A stretch of 64,000 nucleotides of DNA from Roseihalotalea indica (GCF_022458895.1 NZ_JAINFL010000008.1:186001-250000); one strand, 5' to 3'. Shown: positions 37,202 to 46,371, counted from the stretch's first letter. The notes: a model not told the origin generated them from the sequence alone. Program-made: numbers and translations.

Positions 37202-38743
37202 ATGAAGCGATTGGTGCTTAGTATTGCGTTGCTAACCTTACTGTTATCTTTCCATACTCCAAATCTTGCTATTGCTCAACAAACCACTCTTCCGGTTCAA
37301 CTAGCTCAGCACCAGGAATCTGACGAGGAGCATGCATCTGAAGATGCCGTTACGGCTCCTGATACCCAGCATCAGGGAGAAGAACATGGGCAGGAAGGAC
37401 ACGGTGAAGAATCACTGAGTGCCCCGGCCTGGACGGTCATTCCTTTCGTGCTCCTGCTGCTTATGATTGCCACCGGCCCGCTTTTTTATGAACATTTCTG
37501 GCACAAGAATTATCCCATACTGGCTATTTTACTGGCGGTTATTGTAGTGGCCTATTACGTTTTTGTGCTAGGCAACATGGGCGACCCGGTACACGCCTTG
37601 TTTGAATACCTTCAGTTTATTGCCCTGCTGGCCTCGCTCTTTATCGCCTCGGGTGGTATCCTTATTAAAGTAGATAAAAAAGCCACCCCCATCATTAACT
37701 CTTCGATCTTACTGATCGGCTCAGCCATCTCTAACCTGATCGGAACAACCGGCGCCTCTATGCTCCTGATTCGCCCGTTCATTCGCCTTAACCAGCATCG
37801 TATCCGCTCTTACCATATTATTTTCTTCATTTTTATGGTCAGCAATGTAGGCGGTTCACTCACCCCCATTGGTGACCCGCCTCTGTTCCTGGGCTTTTTG
37901 CGGGGAGTGCCCTTCTTCTGGACCATCTCTCACGTGGTGATTGAGTGGCTATTTGCACTGCTGGTATTAGTAGGGGTATTCTATTTCATTGATAAACGTA
38001 ATAAAGTAGGATCGGCAGAAGATGATGCGCCCGATAATCATTCAGGAAAAGTGACTATTATAGGCAAGCGTAATTTCCTGTGGCTGGCCTTGGTTATTGG
38101 GGCGGTGTTTATTGACCCCAACAAAATAGAGTGGCTACCTCACATCAACTATCATGGTACCCGCTTTTCTTTTGTGCGTGAGCTAATCATGTTTGCGGTG
38201 GCGTTTTTCTCTTTCCGGTTGGCTAAGAAAGAGGCTATTCAGGGAAATGAGTTTAGCTTTGAACCTATCCGGGAAGTAGCTTTTATCTTCATCGGTATTT
38301 TCGGCACCATGATGCCCGCGCTGGAACTGGTAGGCGACTTTGCTAAATCAGAAAGCGGTAAAGAGCTTATTACCCACAATACTCTCTACTGGGGCACAGG
38401 AATGCTATCTGGCTTCCTGGACAACGCGCCTACTTACCTGAACTTCCTGGCTGCGGCCATGGCTTCCGTAGGGGCAAACGTCAACGATTCTCAGGATGTG
38501 CTGGCATTTTCTCAGGGAGAATATAGCGACAGTATTATGTATTTAACTGCCATCTCGATTGCGGCCGTATTCTTTGGAGCCATGAGTTATATTGGCAACG
38601 GCCCTAATTTCATGGTAAAATCCATTGCGGAGCAGGTGGGTATTAAGATGCCATCATTCTTCGGATACATTATCCGCTTTTCGCTGCCGATCCTCCTGCC
38701 CATTCTCGTGGCCGTGTGGCTGATCTTCTTCGCCTTCAGCTAG
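37202..38743 (+). CDS. nhaD: NhaD-type Na+/H+ antiporter
   Basis: 513 residues. A signal-like N-terminus (1-26) precedes a His/Glu/Asp-rich periplasmic linker (about 33-75, with EEHGQEGHGEE). About 11-12 TM helices follow, with the ion-transporter signatures SAISNLIGTTGASMLLIRP, GGSLTPIGDPPLFLGF and GFLDNAPTYLNFLAA, diagnostic of NhaD / arsenite-permease superfamily antiporters. It exports Na+ or Li+ in exchange for protons, fitting a saline habitat. The acidic-histidine linker could bind metal or sense ions (speculation). Its last 90 bp overlap the 3' end of recF on the other strand. Confidence 0.92.
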   Translation: MKRLVLSIALLTLLLSFHTPNLAIAQQTTLPVQLAQHQESDEEHASEDAVTAPDTQHQGEEHGQEGHGEESLSAPAWTVIPFVLLLLMIATGPLFYEHFWHKNYPILAILLAVIVVAYYVFVLGNMGDPVHALFEYLQFIALLASLFIASGGILIKVDKKATPIINSSILLIGSAISNLIGTTGASMLLIRPFIRLNQHRIRSYHIIFFIFMVSNVGGSLTPIGDPPLFLGFLRGVPFFWTISHVVIEWLFALLVLVGVFYFIDKRNKVGSAEDDAPDNHSGKVTIIGKRNFLWLALVIGAVFIDPNKIEWLPHINYHGTRFSFVRELIMFAVAFFSFRLAKKEAIQGNEFSFEPIREVAFIFIGIFGTMMPALELVGDFAKSESGKELITHNTLYWGTGMLSGFLDNAPTYLNFLAAAMASVGANVNDSQDVLAFSQGEYSDSIMYLTAISIAAVFFGAMSYIGNGPNFMVKSIAEQVGIKMPSFFGYIIRFSLPILLPILVAVWLIFFAFS

Positions 38744-39844
38744 GGTGTTGGTTATCAGGCCCTGATGCACGGTAAAATATTTTTTCTCTGCCTCAATAGC
38801 AGCAAACATGGTATGGGTTCGCTCAGGGCGGGCATCCGTCACAAAGAGTTGCCCGAATGAGTGTTGTACTACCATCTCGGTTAATTTGCCAATCCGGAAG
38901 TCATCCAGCTTATCAAAGATATCATCTAATAATAAAATGGGCTTCAGTTGCTTTTCCTCCCGCAGCACATCAAACTGAGCTAGCTTCAGGGCAATCACAA
39001 ACGACTTCTGCTGTCCCTGCGAGCCGTAGCGTTTCGTCGGATACGTATTAATCTGAAAATTATAATCATCCCGGTGAATGCCCCGCGTTGTTCTCTGAAG
39101 AGCCCGGTCTTTTCGGTACGCGTTATAAAATGCTGACCGGTAGTTATTATCCAGAAAGTGAGAATCATAATTAATCACGACCTCTTCTTTCTCACCCGAC
39201 AGGTTATTGTAGTGGCGAATGAAGTGGGGCATAAAACCGATAAGAAAATCTGCACGCCTTTGGCTCAGCCGCTGCCCCAGGTCCAATAGCTGGTCGCTGT
39301 AAGAATCCAGCAGATCCGAGTCATAGGTGTTGCGGTCGGCAAACTGCTTAAGCAGGGCGTTGCGCTGCCGCAGCACGTAGTTATAGCGCATAAGATCTTC
39401 CAGGTACTTAGTATCAATTTGTGAGATCAAACTATCAAAGAAGCGCCGTCGGAGTTCGCTGGCTCCCCGTATCAGATCGGTATCATCCGGTGAGATCAGC
39501 ACTACCGGAAACTGCCCGATATGCTCGCTGATCTTTTCGTACATCACCTTACTATTCTGCACATTCTTCTTCTGCCCGGGCTGCAAACTACACTGAATGG
39601 TGTAAGGCTTATCCTCCTTACTAAACACCCCCTTCACCATAAAAAAAGGCTGGTCATGGCGAATATTCTGCTGTTCTACGCTGCTGAAAGCACTTTTGGT
39701 GAATGATAGATAATGGATAGCATCCAGGAGATTTGTCTTGCCGCTTCCATTTTCGCCTAATATACAGTTGATCTGCGGAGAGAAGGTCAGGTTAAGTTCT
39801 TCGTAGTTTTTAAAATTCAGCAAACTGATTTTTTCCAGCCACAT
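38654..39844 (-). CDS. recF: DNA replication/repair protein RecF
   Basis: 396 residues. SMC-like ABC ATPase that loads RecA at gaps. Walker A GENGSGKTN (about residues 34-42), signature-like YGSQGQQKSFVIALKLAQ (about 268-285) and Walker B ILLLDDIFDKLD (about 302-313) are intact. The last 30 residues, beginning near TLAEGEEDQPHGHENGQED, are a charged low-complexity extension encoded antisense to the nhaD C-terminus. The core ends at about the usual family length of 360-370. Divergent from pdhA. Confidence 0.95.
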   Translation of the reverse strand: MWLEKISLLNFKNYEELNLTFSPQINCILGENGSGKTNLLDAIHYLSFTKSAFSSVEQQNIRHDQPFFMVKGVFSKEDKPYTIQCSLQPGQKKNVQNSKVMYEKISEHIGQFPVVLISPDDTDLIRGASELRRRFFDSLISQIDTKYLEDLMRYNYVLRQRNALLKQFADRNTYDSDLLDSYSDQLLDLGQRLSQRRADFLIGFMPHFIRHYNNLSGEKEEVVINYDSHFLDNNYRSAFYNAYRKDRALQRTTRGIHRDDYNFQINTYPTKRYGSQGQQKSFVIALKLAQFDVLREEKQLKPILLLDDIFDKLDDFRIGKLTEMVVQHSFGQLFVTDARPERTHTMFAAIEAEKKYFTVHQGLITNTLAEGEEDQPHGHENGQEDRQRKADNVSEE

Positions 39845-40034
39845 GCGTTCTTTGTTCGTGTTTTTGTGTTAATTTGCGCGAGCGTAAGCAATCAAGCAAA
39901 TTAACTATCAATTATATGCATCTACGTGTTTTTTAGCAGCAGTTTCGGCTTGCTCAAAAAAAGCACTGGTGCTTAAACAGGAAAACCCTCCGCTGTGTTA
40001 CGTTCCTGTTAGTCTATTATCTAAGCAAGTAATT

Positions 40035-41081
40035 ATGGCAGTCAGTACCAAAGAAAAAGCGAATAAAAAATCATCCAAATCGTCGTCTAAGAAAAAAGAA
40101 TTCTCCAAAGAGACCTACATGTGGTGGTACGAAACCATGTACCTGATGCGCCGCTTTGAAGAGAAAGCCGGACAGCAGTACGGAAGACAAAAAATCCGGG
40201 GATTCTGCCACCTGTATATTGGTCAGGAAGCCTGCGCAGCCGGCGCAGTGTCGGCTCTCCGAGATACCGATAGCTTTATCACCGCGTATCGCGACCACGC
40301 CCACCCTTTAGCACTAGGCAGCGACCCTAAGAAAGTAATGGCTGAGCTTTTCGCCAAGCAAACCGGTATTTCTAAAGGAAAAGGCGGTTCCATGCACATG
40401 TTTGACAAAGAGCGTAACTTCTACGGTGGTCATGGGATTGTAGGCGGGCAGATTCCGCTGGGAGCAGGTATTGCTTTTGCTGAGAAATATAAAGGAACTG
40501 ACAACGTGTGTGCCACCTTTATGGGTGACGGTGCCGTACGTCAAGGCGCTTTCCACGAAACCCTGAACATGGCCATGACAATGAAGATCCCCGTGATCTT
40601 TGTGATTGAGAACAATGGTTATGCCATGGGAACTTCAGTAAAACGAACCAGTAACGTGCAGGAGCTCTATACCCTGGGCGAAGCATACGACATGCCTTCT
40701 TTCCCGGTGGATGCCATGAACGTGGAGAATGTGCATATCGCAATGGAAGAAGCTGCCGAGCGCGCCCGTAAAGGTGATGGCCCTACTCTGTTGGAATTCC
40801 GCACGTACCGTTACAAAGGGCACTCTATTTCTGACCCGGCCAAGTACCGCACCAAAGAAGAGGTAGAAGAATATAAAGAGCAAGATCCGCTGATTCAATG
40901 TATGAGTGTGATCCTGGATAAAAAATTCGCTACCGAAGAAGAACTGAAAGAAATAGAGAACAAGGTGAAGAAAGAGGTAGAAGATGCCATCAAATTCGCT
41001 GATGAGTCTCCTTTCCCTTCTGGTGAAGAAGCCCTTCAGGATGTTTATAAGCAGGAAGACTACCCGTTTATCCTGGATTAA
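40035..41081 (+). CDS. pdhA: Pyruvate dehydrogenase E1 component, alpha subunit
   Basis: 348 residues from ATG 40035 (MAVSTKEKANKKSSK). An upstream GTG at 39969 is in frame, but the first 22 codons have no family similarity. A Lys/Ser-rich N-terminal tail (1-27) is followed by the thiamine-diphosphate E1 fold: MYLMRRFEEKAGQQY, HLYIGQEACAAGA, GKGGSMHMF, the ThDP motif GDGAVRQGAFHETLNMA ... IENNGYAMGT, and RTYRYKGHSISDP with the regulatory loop. It decarboxylates pyruvate together with E1-beta, not in this window. The Lys-rich tail may bind the complex core (inference). Confidence 0.95.
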   Translation: MAVSTKEKANKKSSKSSSKKKEFSKETYMWWYETMYLMRRFEEKAGQQYGRQKIRGFCHLYIGQEACAAGAVSALRDTDSFITAYRDHAHPLALGSDPKKVMAELFAKQTGISKGKGGSMHMFDKERNFYGGHGIVGGQIPLGAGIAFAEKYKGTDNVCATFMGDGAVRQGAFHETLNMAMTMKIPVIFVIENNGYAMGTSVKRTSNVQELYTLGEAYDMPSFPVDAMNVENVHIAMEEAAERARKGDGPTLLEFRTYRYKGHSISDPAKYRTKEEVEEYKEQDPLIQCMSVILDKKFATEEELKEIENKVKKEVEDAIKFADESPFPSGEEALQDVYKQEDYPFILD

Positions 41082-41221
41082 ACCTCAATTTACCGGTCAA
41101 TTAGGCAAAATAAACATGGTAGCTCTGAGAGCCGCCTTCATAATGTTAATTTTTGCCTTTAATTTTCGTATGCTGCGATGAAACGCAAAGCATAGTTTTT
41201 CTGTTTACGAAAAAATTATGC

Positions 41222-41229
41222 TAAGTTTG
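41222..41229 (+). promoter_or_regulatory. Bacteroidota -7 box TAAGTTTG upstream of the TPR membrane protein
   Basis: TAAGTTTG matches TAnnTTTG exactly, 20 nt before the ATG at 41249. A TTC/TTT-rich -33 region sits about 20 bases upstream. This gives a very short leader, usual in this phylum. Confidence 0.5.
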
Positions 41230-41248
41230 CAGCCCTAAACGAGTAATT

Positions 41249-41983
41249 ATGGCGAATAGAGTTCGAGGATCTCGCAGTAAAAAGGATGTCCAAGAAAAAT
41301 TGAGCACAACAGAAGAATTGCTGGAACGGCCCGAGGCGCTTCAAGATCGGTTTGTAGATACTGAAGAGTACATTAAGCAACATTCTACTGTTTTTATCAT
41401 TGGTGCAGCAGTCATTGTACTGGCAGTTGCTGGCTTTTTTGGATATAAATATTACCAGAATAACCAGAACCAGACAGCCCAGGAAGAAATGTTCCAGGCT
41501 ATTTACTACTTTGAGGCGGATAGCCTGAATGCAGCCCTGAACGGCGACGGTAATAACTTTGGTTTTCTGGAGATTATGGATGAGTTTGGCGGAACAGATG
41601 CTGCCAACTTAGCACACTATTACGCGGGTGTGATCGAGTTACGCCAGGGCAATTATGAAGAAGCTATTGATTACCTGGAAGATTTCAGTGCTTCTGATCT
41701 CTTGGTACAGGCCAAAGCTTATGCTTTAATTGGTGATGCTCATATGGAACTGGGCGAATACCAGGAAGCAGCCAGCCAATACCAGAAGGCGGCCGATCAT
41801 AAGGCAAACCAGTACTTCTCGCCTCAATACTTAGCCAAAGCGGCAATCGCCTACGAAGCTGCCGGTAACTATGCCAGTGCAGCCGACAGCTACCAGCGTA
41901 TTATAGATGAATATCCTGAAGCCTACGAGTATCAGGAAGCTCAAAAGCAACACGCGCGTTTGGAGGCCCTGGCTGCTAATTAA
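41249..41983 (+). CDS. Single-TM tetratricopeptide-repeat protein
   Basis: 244 residues. A charged cytosolic start (RGSRSKKDVQEKL), one TM helix (about residues 49-68, VFIIGAAVIVLAVAGFFGY), then a periplasmic TPR domain with repeats such as AYALIGDAHMELGEYQEAASQYQKA (in two parts) and AIAYEAAGNYASAADSYQRI. Similar to the YfgM type that works with PpiD at the Sec translocon, which is suggestive since a PpiD-like gene is in the window, but not proof. Immediately upstream of ribH, an order commonly seen in this phylum. Confidence 0.8.
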   Translation: MANRVRGSRSKKDVQEKLSTTEELLERPEALQDRFVDTEEYIKQHSTVFIIGAAVIVLAVAGFFGYKYYQNNQNQTAQEEMFQAIYYFEADSLNAALNGDGNNFGFLEIMDEFGGTDAANLAHYYAGVIELRQGNYEEAIDYLEDFSASDLLVQAKAYALIGDAHMELGEYQEAASQYQKAADHKANQYFSPQYLAKAAIAYEAAGNYASAADSYQRIIDEYPEAYEYQEAQKQHARLEALAAN

Positions 41984-42015
41984 ATTAGTATTGTGAATCT
42001 TTTTATATCATCGGT

Positions 42016-42052
42016 AAGGGATAAGACAGTTTAGCGTCTTGTCCTTTTTTTA
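42016..42052 (+). terminator. Intrinsic terminator between the TPR gene and ribH
   Basis: GGATAAGAC (42019-42027) pairs with GTCTTGTCC (42036-42044) with one G-U pair, followed by seven T. It implies ribH is at least partly separately transcribed, with only about 10 nt left before its ATG. Confidence 0.75.
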
Positions 42053-42061
42053 TTTTTAGGC

Positions 42062-42541
42062 ATGGCAACTACCAACCAAAACCTGAGCGAACATTCCACC
42101 GATCACCTTCCTGATATATCGCAACGGCGCTTTTCTATTGTAACAGCCGAGTGGAACCCCGAAATCACCCAACCCTTATTAGAAGGCGCAATTAGCACCT
42201 TATTAAAGCACGGAGCACAGCAGGAGTTTATTCAGTCGAAAGCTGTACCCGGTACCTTTGAGCTTACTCTGGGTGCTCAGTGGGAAGCATCCCGGCAGAA
42301 TGTAGATGCCGTAATCTGCCTGGGCTGTGTAATTCAGGGCGAAACCCCTCACTTCGATTACATCTGTCAGTCAGTGGCGCAGGGTATTAAAGATGTGGCA
42401 CTAAAATATAACAAACCGGTTATCTTCGGAGTACTTACTACGTTGAACCTGCAACAGGCAAAAGACCGGGCGGGTGGTAAACACGGTAACAAAGGTGATG
42501 AAGCAGCACTCACTGCTATTAAAATGTTAGGTTTTAAATAA
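42062..42541 (+). CDS. ribH: 6,7-dimethyl-8-ribityllumazine synthase
   Basis: 159 residues. It condenses 5-amino-6-ribitylaminouracil with dihydroxybutanone phosphate in riboflavin synthesis. Family marks: FSIVTAEWNPEITQPLLEGA near 28-47, VPGTFELTLGAQ with the active-site loop (about 70-82), CLGCVIQGETPHFDYIC with the catalytic His (about 96-112), PVIFGVLTT and GGKHGNKGDEAA. Length usual. Single gene; the other rib genes are not here. Confidence 0.95.
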   Translation: MATTNQNLSEHSTDHLPDISQRRFSIVTAEWNPEITQPLLEGAISTLLKHGAQQEFIQSKAVPGTFELTLGAQWEASRQNVDAVICLGCVIQGETPHFDYICQSVAQGIKDVALKYNKPVIFGVLTTLNLQQAKDRAGGKHGNKGDEAALTAIKMLGFK

Positions 42542-42545
42542 ACGA

Positions 42546-42626
42546 GTGCGAGAATGCAAGTATGAGTGAATCAATTGCTAGTTAGCATGATACTTATTTG
42601 CTCATTCGCTCACTCTCTCATTCAAT
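42546..42626. repeat. Intergenic palindrome, GAGTGCGAGAATG word family
   Basis: Left words GAGTGCGAGAATGC and GTATGAGTGAATC; right words TTTGCTCATTCGC and TCACTCTCTCATTCA pair imperfectly around an AGTTAGCATGATAC centre. It lies between ribH and the aspartate kinase gene. A word family distinct from those in the permease array. Confidence 0.65.
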
Positions 42627-42641
42627 AATTAACGATTATCT

Positions 42642-43970
42642 ATGAAAGTATTAAAGTTCGGAGGCACATCGGTAGGTTCACCGGAAAGAATGCACAGTGT
42701 AGCAAGTCTGATTACTCAGCAGACCGAACCCAGTATTGTAGTGCTTTCGGCAGTGTCAGGAACAACCAATACCTTGGTGCAGATCGGGCAGGCTCTGCAA
42801 CACGAGCAGGTAGAAGAAGCAAAACAAATTATTGATTCGCTATTCGCTCGCTATCAAAAGTTTTGTCAGGAGCTGCTGATCGAACCTGCATCGTTGAAAG
42901 AAGGAAACCAGATCATTGAATCGCACTTTGAGGCCCTGAGAACCATGACCCGGGAGCCGTTCAGCGCTGATGTGGAGAAAGAGATTCTTGCCCAGGGCGA
43001 GCTGCTATCGACCAAACTATTCACTACCTACCTGCAAGAGCAGGGAATTAAAGCGGTGTTGCTTCCGGCTCTGGAATTTATGCGGATTGACGATAGCAAC
43101 GAGCCGGATGATGATTATATTCAGGAAAAACTTCAGGCACTGCTGAGCCAGTACCCGGATACTTCACTATTTATTACCCAGGGATATATCTGCCTGAACA
43201 GCCGGAACCGGACTGACAACCTGCAACGCGGAGGTAGTGATTATACGGCTTCACTCATCGGGGCAGCTGCCCGCGCCAAAGAAATTCAGATATGGACTGA
43301 CATTGACGGCATGCATAATAACGACCCCCGTATTGTGCAAAATACTTTCCGAATTGATGAATTATCCTTCAACGAAGCTGCTGAGCTAGCTTATTTTGGG
43401 GCCAAGATTCTGCACCCTTTCACTATCCGCCCGGCTCAACGGGCTAACATTCCCGTACGACTATTAAATACTATGGAACCTCAGGCCCCGGGCACTCTTA
43501 TCTCCGAAAAACAGGAAGAACGTGAGATTACGGCCGTAGCGGCAAAAGACGGGATCATTGCTATTAAAATAAAATCGTCGAGAATGCTGCTGGCATACGG
43601 CTTTCTGCGAAAAGTGTTCGAGATTTTTGAGAAGTACAAAACCCCCATCGATCTCATTACAACTTCCGAAGTAGGAGTATCGCTCACGATTGATAACCAG
43701 GAGCACCTGGCTAACATACAGCATGAATTGGAGATTTTTGGTGAGGTTGAAGTGGAAAGCAATAACACCATCGTATGCGTAGTAGGGAACATGCCCTTTC
43801 ATAAAGTAAGTATTCTGAAACGAGTCATTGATGCCATTGATGATATTCCTATTCGGATGCTTTCCTATGGCGGTAGTAAGTTTAATATTTCCCTGCTGAT
43901 TGATAGCAAATACAAAAATGAAACGCTTAACCGGCTCAATGAGGGAATATTTACCTTTCCAGAATCATAG
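42642..43970 (+). CDS. lysC: Aspartate kinase, monofunctional
   Basis: 442 residues. Phosphorylates aspartate, the first step to lysine, threonine, methionine and diaminopimelate. Start VLKFGGTSVGSPERM (residues 3-17) is the nucleotide-binding loop. LQRGGSDYTASLIGAAARA with WTDIDGMHNNDPRIV (about 195-230) and LSFNEAAELAYFGAKILHP follow. Two ACT domains fill 300-440 (AIKIKSSRMLLAYGFL, FNISLLID). It is monofunctional with no homoserine dehydrogenase domain. The ACT pair predicts feedback control by an amino acid. Confidence 0.94.
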   Translation: MKVLKFGGTSVGSPERMHSVASLITQQTEPSIVVLSAVSGTTNTLVQIGQALQHEQVEEAKQIIDSLFARYQKFCQELLIEPASLKEGNQIIESHFEALRTMTREPFSADVEKEILAQGELLSTKLFTTYLQEQGIKAVLLPALEFMRIDDSNEPDDDYIQEKLQALLSQYPDTSLFITQGYICLNSRNRTDNLQRGGSDYTASLIGAAARAKEIQIWTDIDGMHNNDPRIVQNTFRIDELSFNEAAELAYFGAKILHPFTIRPAQRANIPVRLLNTMEPQAPGTLISEKQEEREITAVAAKDGIIAIKIKSSRMLLAYGFLRKVFEIFEKYKTPIDLITTSEVGVSLTIDNQEHLANIQHELEIFGEVEVESNNTIVCVVGNMPFHKVSILKRVIDAIDDIPIRMLSYGGSKFNISLLIDSKYKNETLNRLNEGIFTFPES

Positions 43971-44004
43971 GCATCATACTTAGCACTACCTAACCATATC
44001 TACC

Positions 44005-44565
44005 ATGAAACGCGCTCTTTACTTTACGCTCTGCTTACTCATCGTTACTTTAACTGCATCTGTAGCCCAGGATTTCCGTGGGCTGGATCAAAGTCCATTG
44101 GATGTTGCCTACTACCCGGATAACTTTGCCCACGACCGCAAAGCCGGAGAAAAAGCCGTGATTAAGGTAGTGTATAGCCGACCACAGATGAAAGGGCGGA
44201 CAATCTTTGGTGATAAAGTGCCTTATGGTGAAGTATGGCGTACCGGAGCCAACGAAGCTACGGAAGTAAAATTCTATGAGGATGTTACTATTGACGGAAA
44301 ATCTCTGGCGGCTGGTACCTACGCTTTATTTAGTATTCCTGATGAAGATGAATGGACGATCATTTTTAGCTCCGATCTTGATTATTGGGGCGCCTATAGC
44401 TACAAAGAAGGGAACGATGTACTTCGGGTAACCGCTCCGGTCACCTCCCTGGATAATCCCGTAGAAGCTTTTACCATTCAGTTTACGGAGTCAGATCAGC
44501 AGGCGGTTATGCAACTTGCCTGGGAAAAAACCATGGCCCGCCTACCCATTACCGTCTCCAAATAA
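44005..44565 (+). CDS. DUF2911 family secreted protein
   Basis: 186 residues, signal peptide (FTLCLLIVTLTASVAQ). The single DUF2911 domain spans about residues 40-184, with VVYSRPQMKGRTIFGD, PYGEVWRTGANEATEV, LAAGTYALFSIPDEDEWTIIF and the closing LAWEKTMARLPIT. The family is common in Bacteroidota and has no known function; probably periplasmic beta-sandwich. It starts 34 bp after lysC and could be co-transcribed, but there is no functional link known. Confidence 0.87.
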   Translation: MKRALYFTLCLLIVTLTASVAQDFRGLDQSPLDVAYYPDNFAHDRKAGEKAVIKVVYSRPQMKGRTIFGDKVPYGEVWRTGANEATEVKFYEDVTIDGKSLAAGTYALFSIPDEDEWTIIFSSDLDYWGAYSYKEGNDVLRVTAPVTSLDNPVEAFTIQFTESDQQAVMQLAWEKTMARLPITVSK

Positions 44566-44594
44566 TGTTTCGGGGGTAACCCGTTCGACGTCAG

Positions 44595-44674
44595 GAAGAT
44601 AGCAAGTCTATAGTCAGGGATTGAAAAAATATCTCTGGAAACCCTGCTAACTTGTGAGGGCAATTGCTATCTTC
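44595..44674. repeat. Inverted repeat between DUF2911 and DUF721 genes
   Basis: Perfect 11-bp arms GAAGATAGCAA (44595-44605) and TTGCTATCTTC (44664-44674) around a 58-nt spacer. No T-run follows, so a terminator is unlikely. Possibly another member of the intergenic palindrome set. Confidence 0.5.
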
Positions 44675-44694
44675 ATCCATAGAAATTAGAATAT

Positions 44695-45015
44695 ATGCCT
44701 AAGTCCATTAACCCAAACCAACCCGCTCGTACGTCCGAATTATCTACCATCGGTGAAGCTTTACACCAGTTGCTCGACACCTATCAGTTAAAAGCAAAAT
44801 ACGAACAAACACAACTCATTCAATCATGGGAGCGGCTAATGGGCAACCCCATTGCCCGCCGTACGGATAAGCTATTCATCAATAACCGAGTACTCTACGT
44901 TAAGCTGAATTCAGCTCCCCTGAAGCAGGAACTGAACATGTCTAGATCTAAAATTCTTGCGCTTTTTCTGCGAGAGTTTGGTGAAATGATTGTGGAAGAT
45001 GTAGTCTTTTTGTAG
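44695..45015 (+). CDS. DUF721 (DciA-like) protein
   Basis: 106 residues. DUF721 features: TIGEALHQLLDTYQLKAKYE, LIQSWERLMGNPIARRTD and LYVKLNSAPLKQELNMSRSKI. The domain resembles DciA, the ancestral bacterial loader of DnaB helicase, and in many genomes lies near recF or dnaA; here recF is about 5 kb away. Size is typical for the Bacteroidota short form without the extra C-terminal part. Role in helicase loading is inferred by family only. Confidence 0.85.
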   Translation: MPKSINPNQPARTSELSTIGEALHQLLDTYQLKAKYEQTQLIQSWERLMGNPIARRTDKLFINNRVLYVKLNSAPLKQELNMSRSKILALFLREFGEMIVEDVVFL

Positions 45016-45105
45016 GCTATAATTGTGGATTAGAAACGTAATCGAGACACTGTAAATCAATTTTACAGCTTGTAATTCGGCATTTTCAATCTACATCAGG
45101 CATCA

Positions 45106-46371
45106 CTAGTCCCACCAATCTTCTCCTTCTACTAAGTAGCTTTTAACAAGGTCTTCGTTGAGCTCAATGCCTAGTCCCGGACGGTCGGTGAGTTGAAGAT
45201 AGCCATCTTTGACCATTTCTTTATCGTAGCCCAGCACATCCGGATCACCATTTACTCCCTTCCCTTCCTGGTTTTTTGGGTTCATGATGAATACTTCGTG
45301 GCCCATAAATTCGCGTACTGAGGCGGCAAAATTGGCCGAAGCGATGGTGGCAATCGGTCCGGCTACGTTGTGGGTAGCCACCGGGATGTAGTAGATCTCG
45401 GCCAGATCAGCAATTTTCTTGGCCTCTAACAAGCCACCGGCCATAGAAACATCAATCTCAATAACGTTCACGCCCTGATTCACGATGAAAGGCCGGAAAT
45501 CATCCCGTCCGTATAAGTTTTCTCCACAAAGAATGGGCACCGGAGACTGTTCGGTAAGCTTTACCCACTGCTCGTTATAGGCAATGGGCAAAGGGTCTTC
45601 CATCCACCACGGACGAATCGGAGCGACTGCCCGGGCCAACCGGAGGGCACTGTCAAAATCAAACTCCCAGTGGCAATGCACCGCGATATCAAAGTCCAGG
45701 CCTACGGCTTCTCTGAGGTTGGCATATCCTTCAGCATTCCGGTCTACTTCCCGATTGGAGAGTCGTCGGTTATCCAGTTCGTTCCAGGCTTGGTCGCGGA
45801 GAATATTCACTTTAGCAGCGGTCCATCCCATGCCGTGCATTTTCTCGGCAAATTCGGCACAGGAATCTTTACTCATCAGATCCTTCGGCCCGGTAGAAGC
45901 ATAGGCCCGCACCTGGTCTACATGCGAACCTCCCCCCAATATTTTATGCACCGGCTGACCGGTAATTTTCCCGATGATATCCCATAGGGCAAATTCTACT
46001 CCTGTGATGGCATGCGTGGCTACTCCGTGGTTGCCTCCGTAGTAGGAAGTACGGGTGCTCATCTTAAACACCAGATACTCTAGGTCCAGTGGGTCTTGCC
46101 CCATCAGAATAGGTTTGCACACGTTTAACACTATATCTTTCGCTCCCAATCCATTCTCATCATGATGGCACTCGCCGATGCCCACAATACCCGCGTCAGT
46201 TTCAATCTTCACCAGCGGGCTTACCCGGAAGTTAAGCTTGGTGCGTATACATTTTACGTCTGTAATTTTGACTTTTTTACGATCAGAAGCGGCCAGCAAA
46301 TTGAAATAAGGCATACAGGATGCCGCTGGCACAGCGAGGGCCATGTTCTTTAAAAATTCACGTCGTTGCAT
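45106..46371 (-). CDS. Mandelate racemase/enolase-superfamily protein, Tat-type signal
   Basis: 421 residues. N-terminal RREFLKNMALAVPAASCMP suggests Tat export. The enolase-superfamily capping domain (about 35-150) and barrel follow. Barrel metal-ligand strands: VHCHWEFD (about residue 245), WWMEDPLP and LCGENLYG, with later THNVAGPIATIASAN. In the first strand the canonical Asp of D-x-H is His (H-x-H), while both Glu ligands remain. General base groups resemble acid-sugar dehydratases (galactonate/mannonate type), so sugar-acid dehydration is likely, but the substrate is not resolvable. Solitary gene; export of such an enzyme is unusual outside Bacteroidota. Confidence 0.85.
   Translation of the reverse strand: MQRREFLKNMALAVPAASCMPYFNLLAASDRKKVKITDVKCIRTKLNFRVSPLVKIETDAGIVGIGECHHDENGLGAKDIVLNVCKPILMGQDPLDLEYLVFKMSTRTSYYGGNHGVATHAITGVEFALWDIIGKITGQPVHKILGGGSHVDQVRAYASTGPKDLMSKDSCAEFAEKMHGMGWTAAKVNILRDQAWNELDNRRLSNREVDRNAEGYANLREAVGLDFDIAVHCHWEFDFDSALRLARAVAPIRPWWMEDPLPIAYNEQWVKLTEQSPVPILCGENLYGRDDFRPFIVNQGVNVIEIDVSMAGGLLEAKKIADLAEIYYIPVATHNVAGPIATIASANFAASVREFMGHEVFIMNPKNQEGKGVNGDPDVLGYDKEMVKDGYLQLTDRPGLGIELNEDLVKSYLVEGEDWWD

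Noticed and set aside
39969..40034. Upstream GTG start for pdhA
   Set aside because: The 22 extra codons have no family similarity, and ATG 40035 gives the expected N-terminus.
45051..45069. CTGTAAA/TTTACAG hairpin as a terminator
   Set aside because: The stem is short and AT-rich, with no following T-run on either strand.
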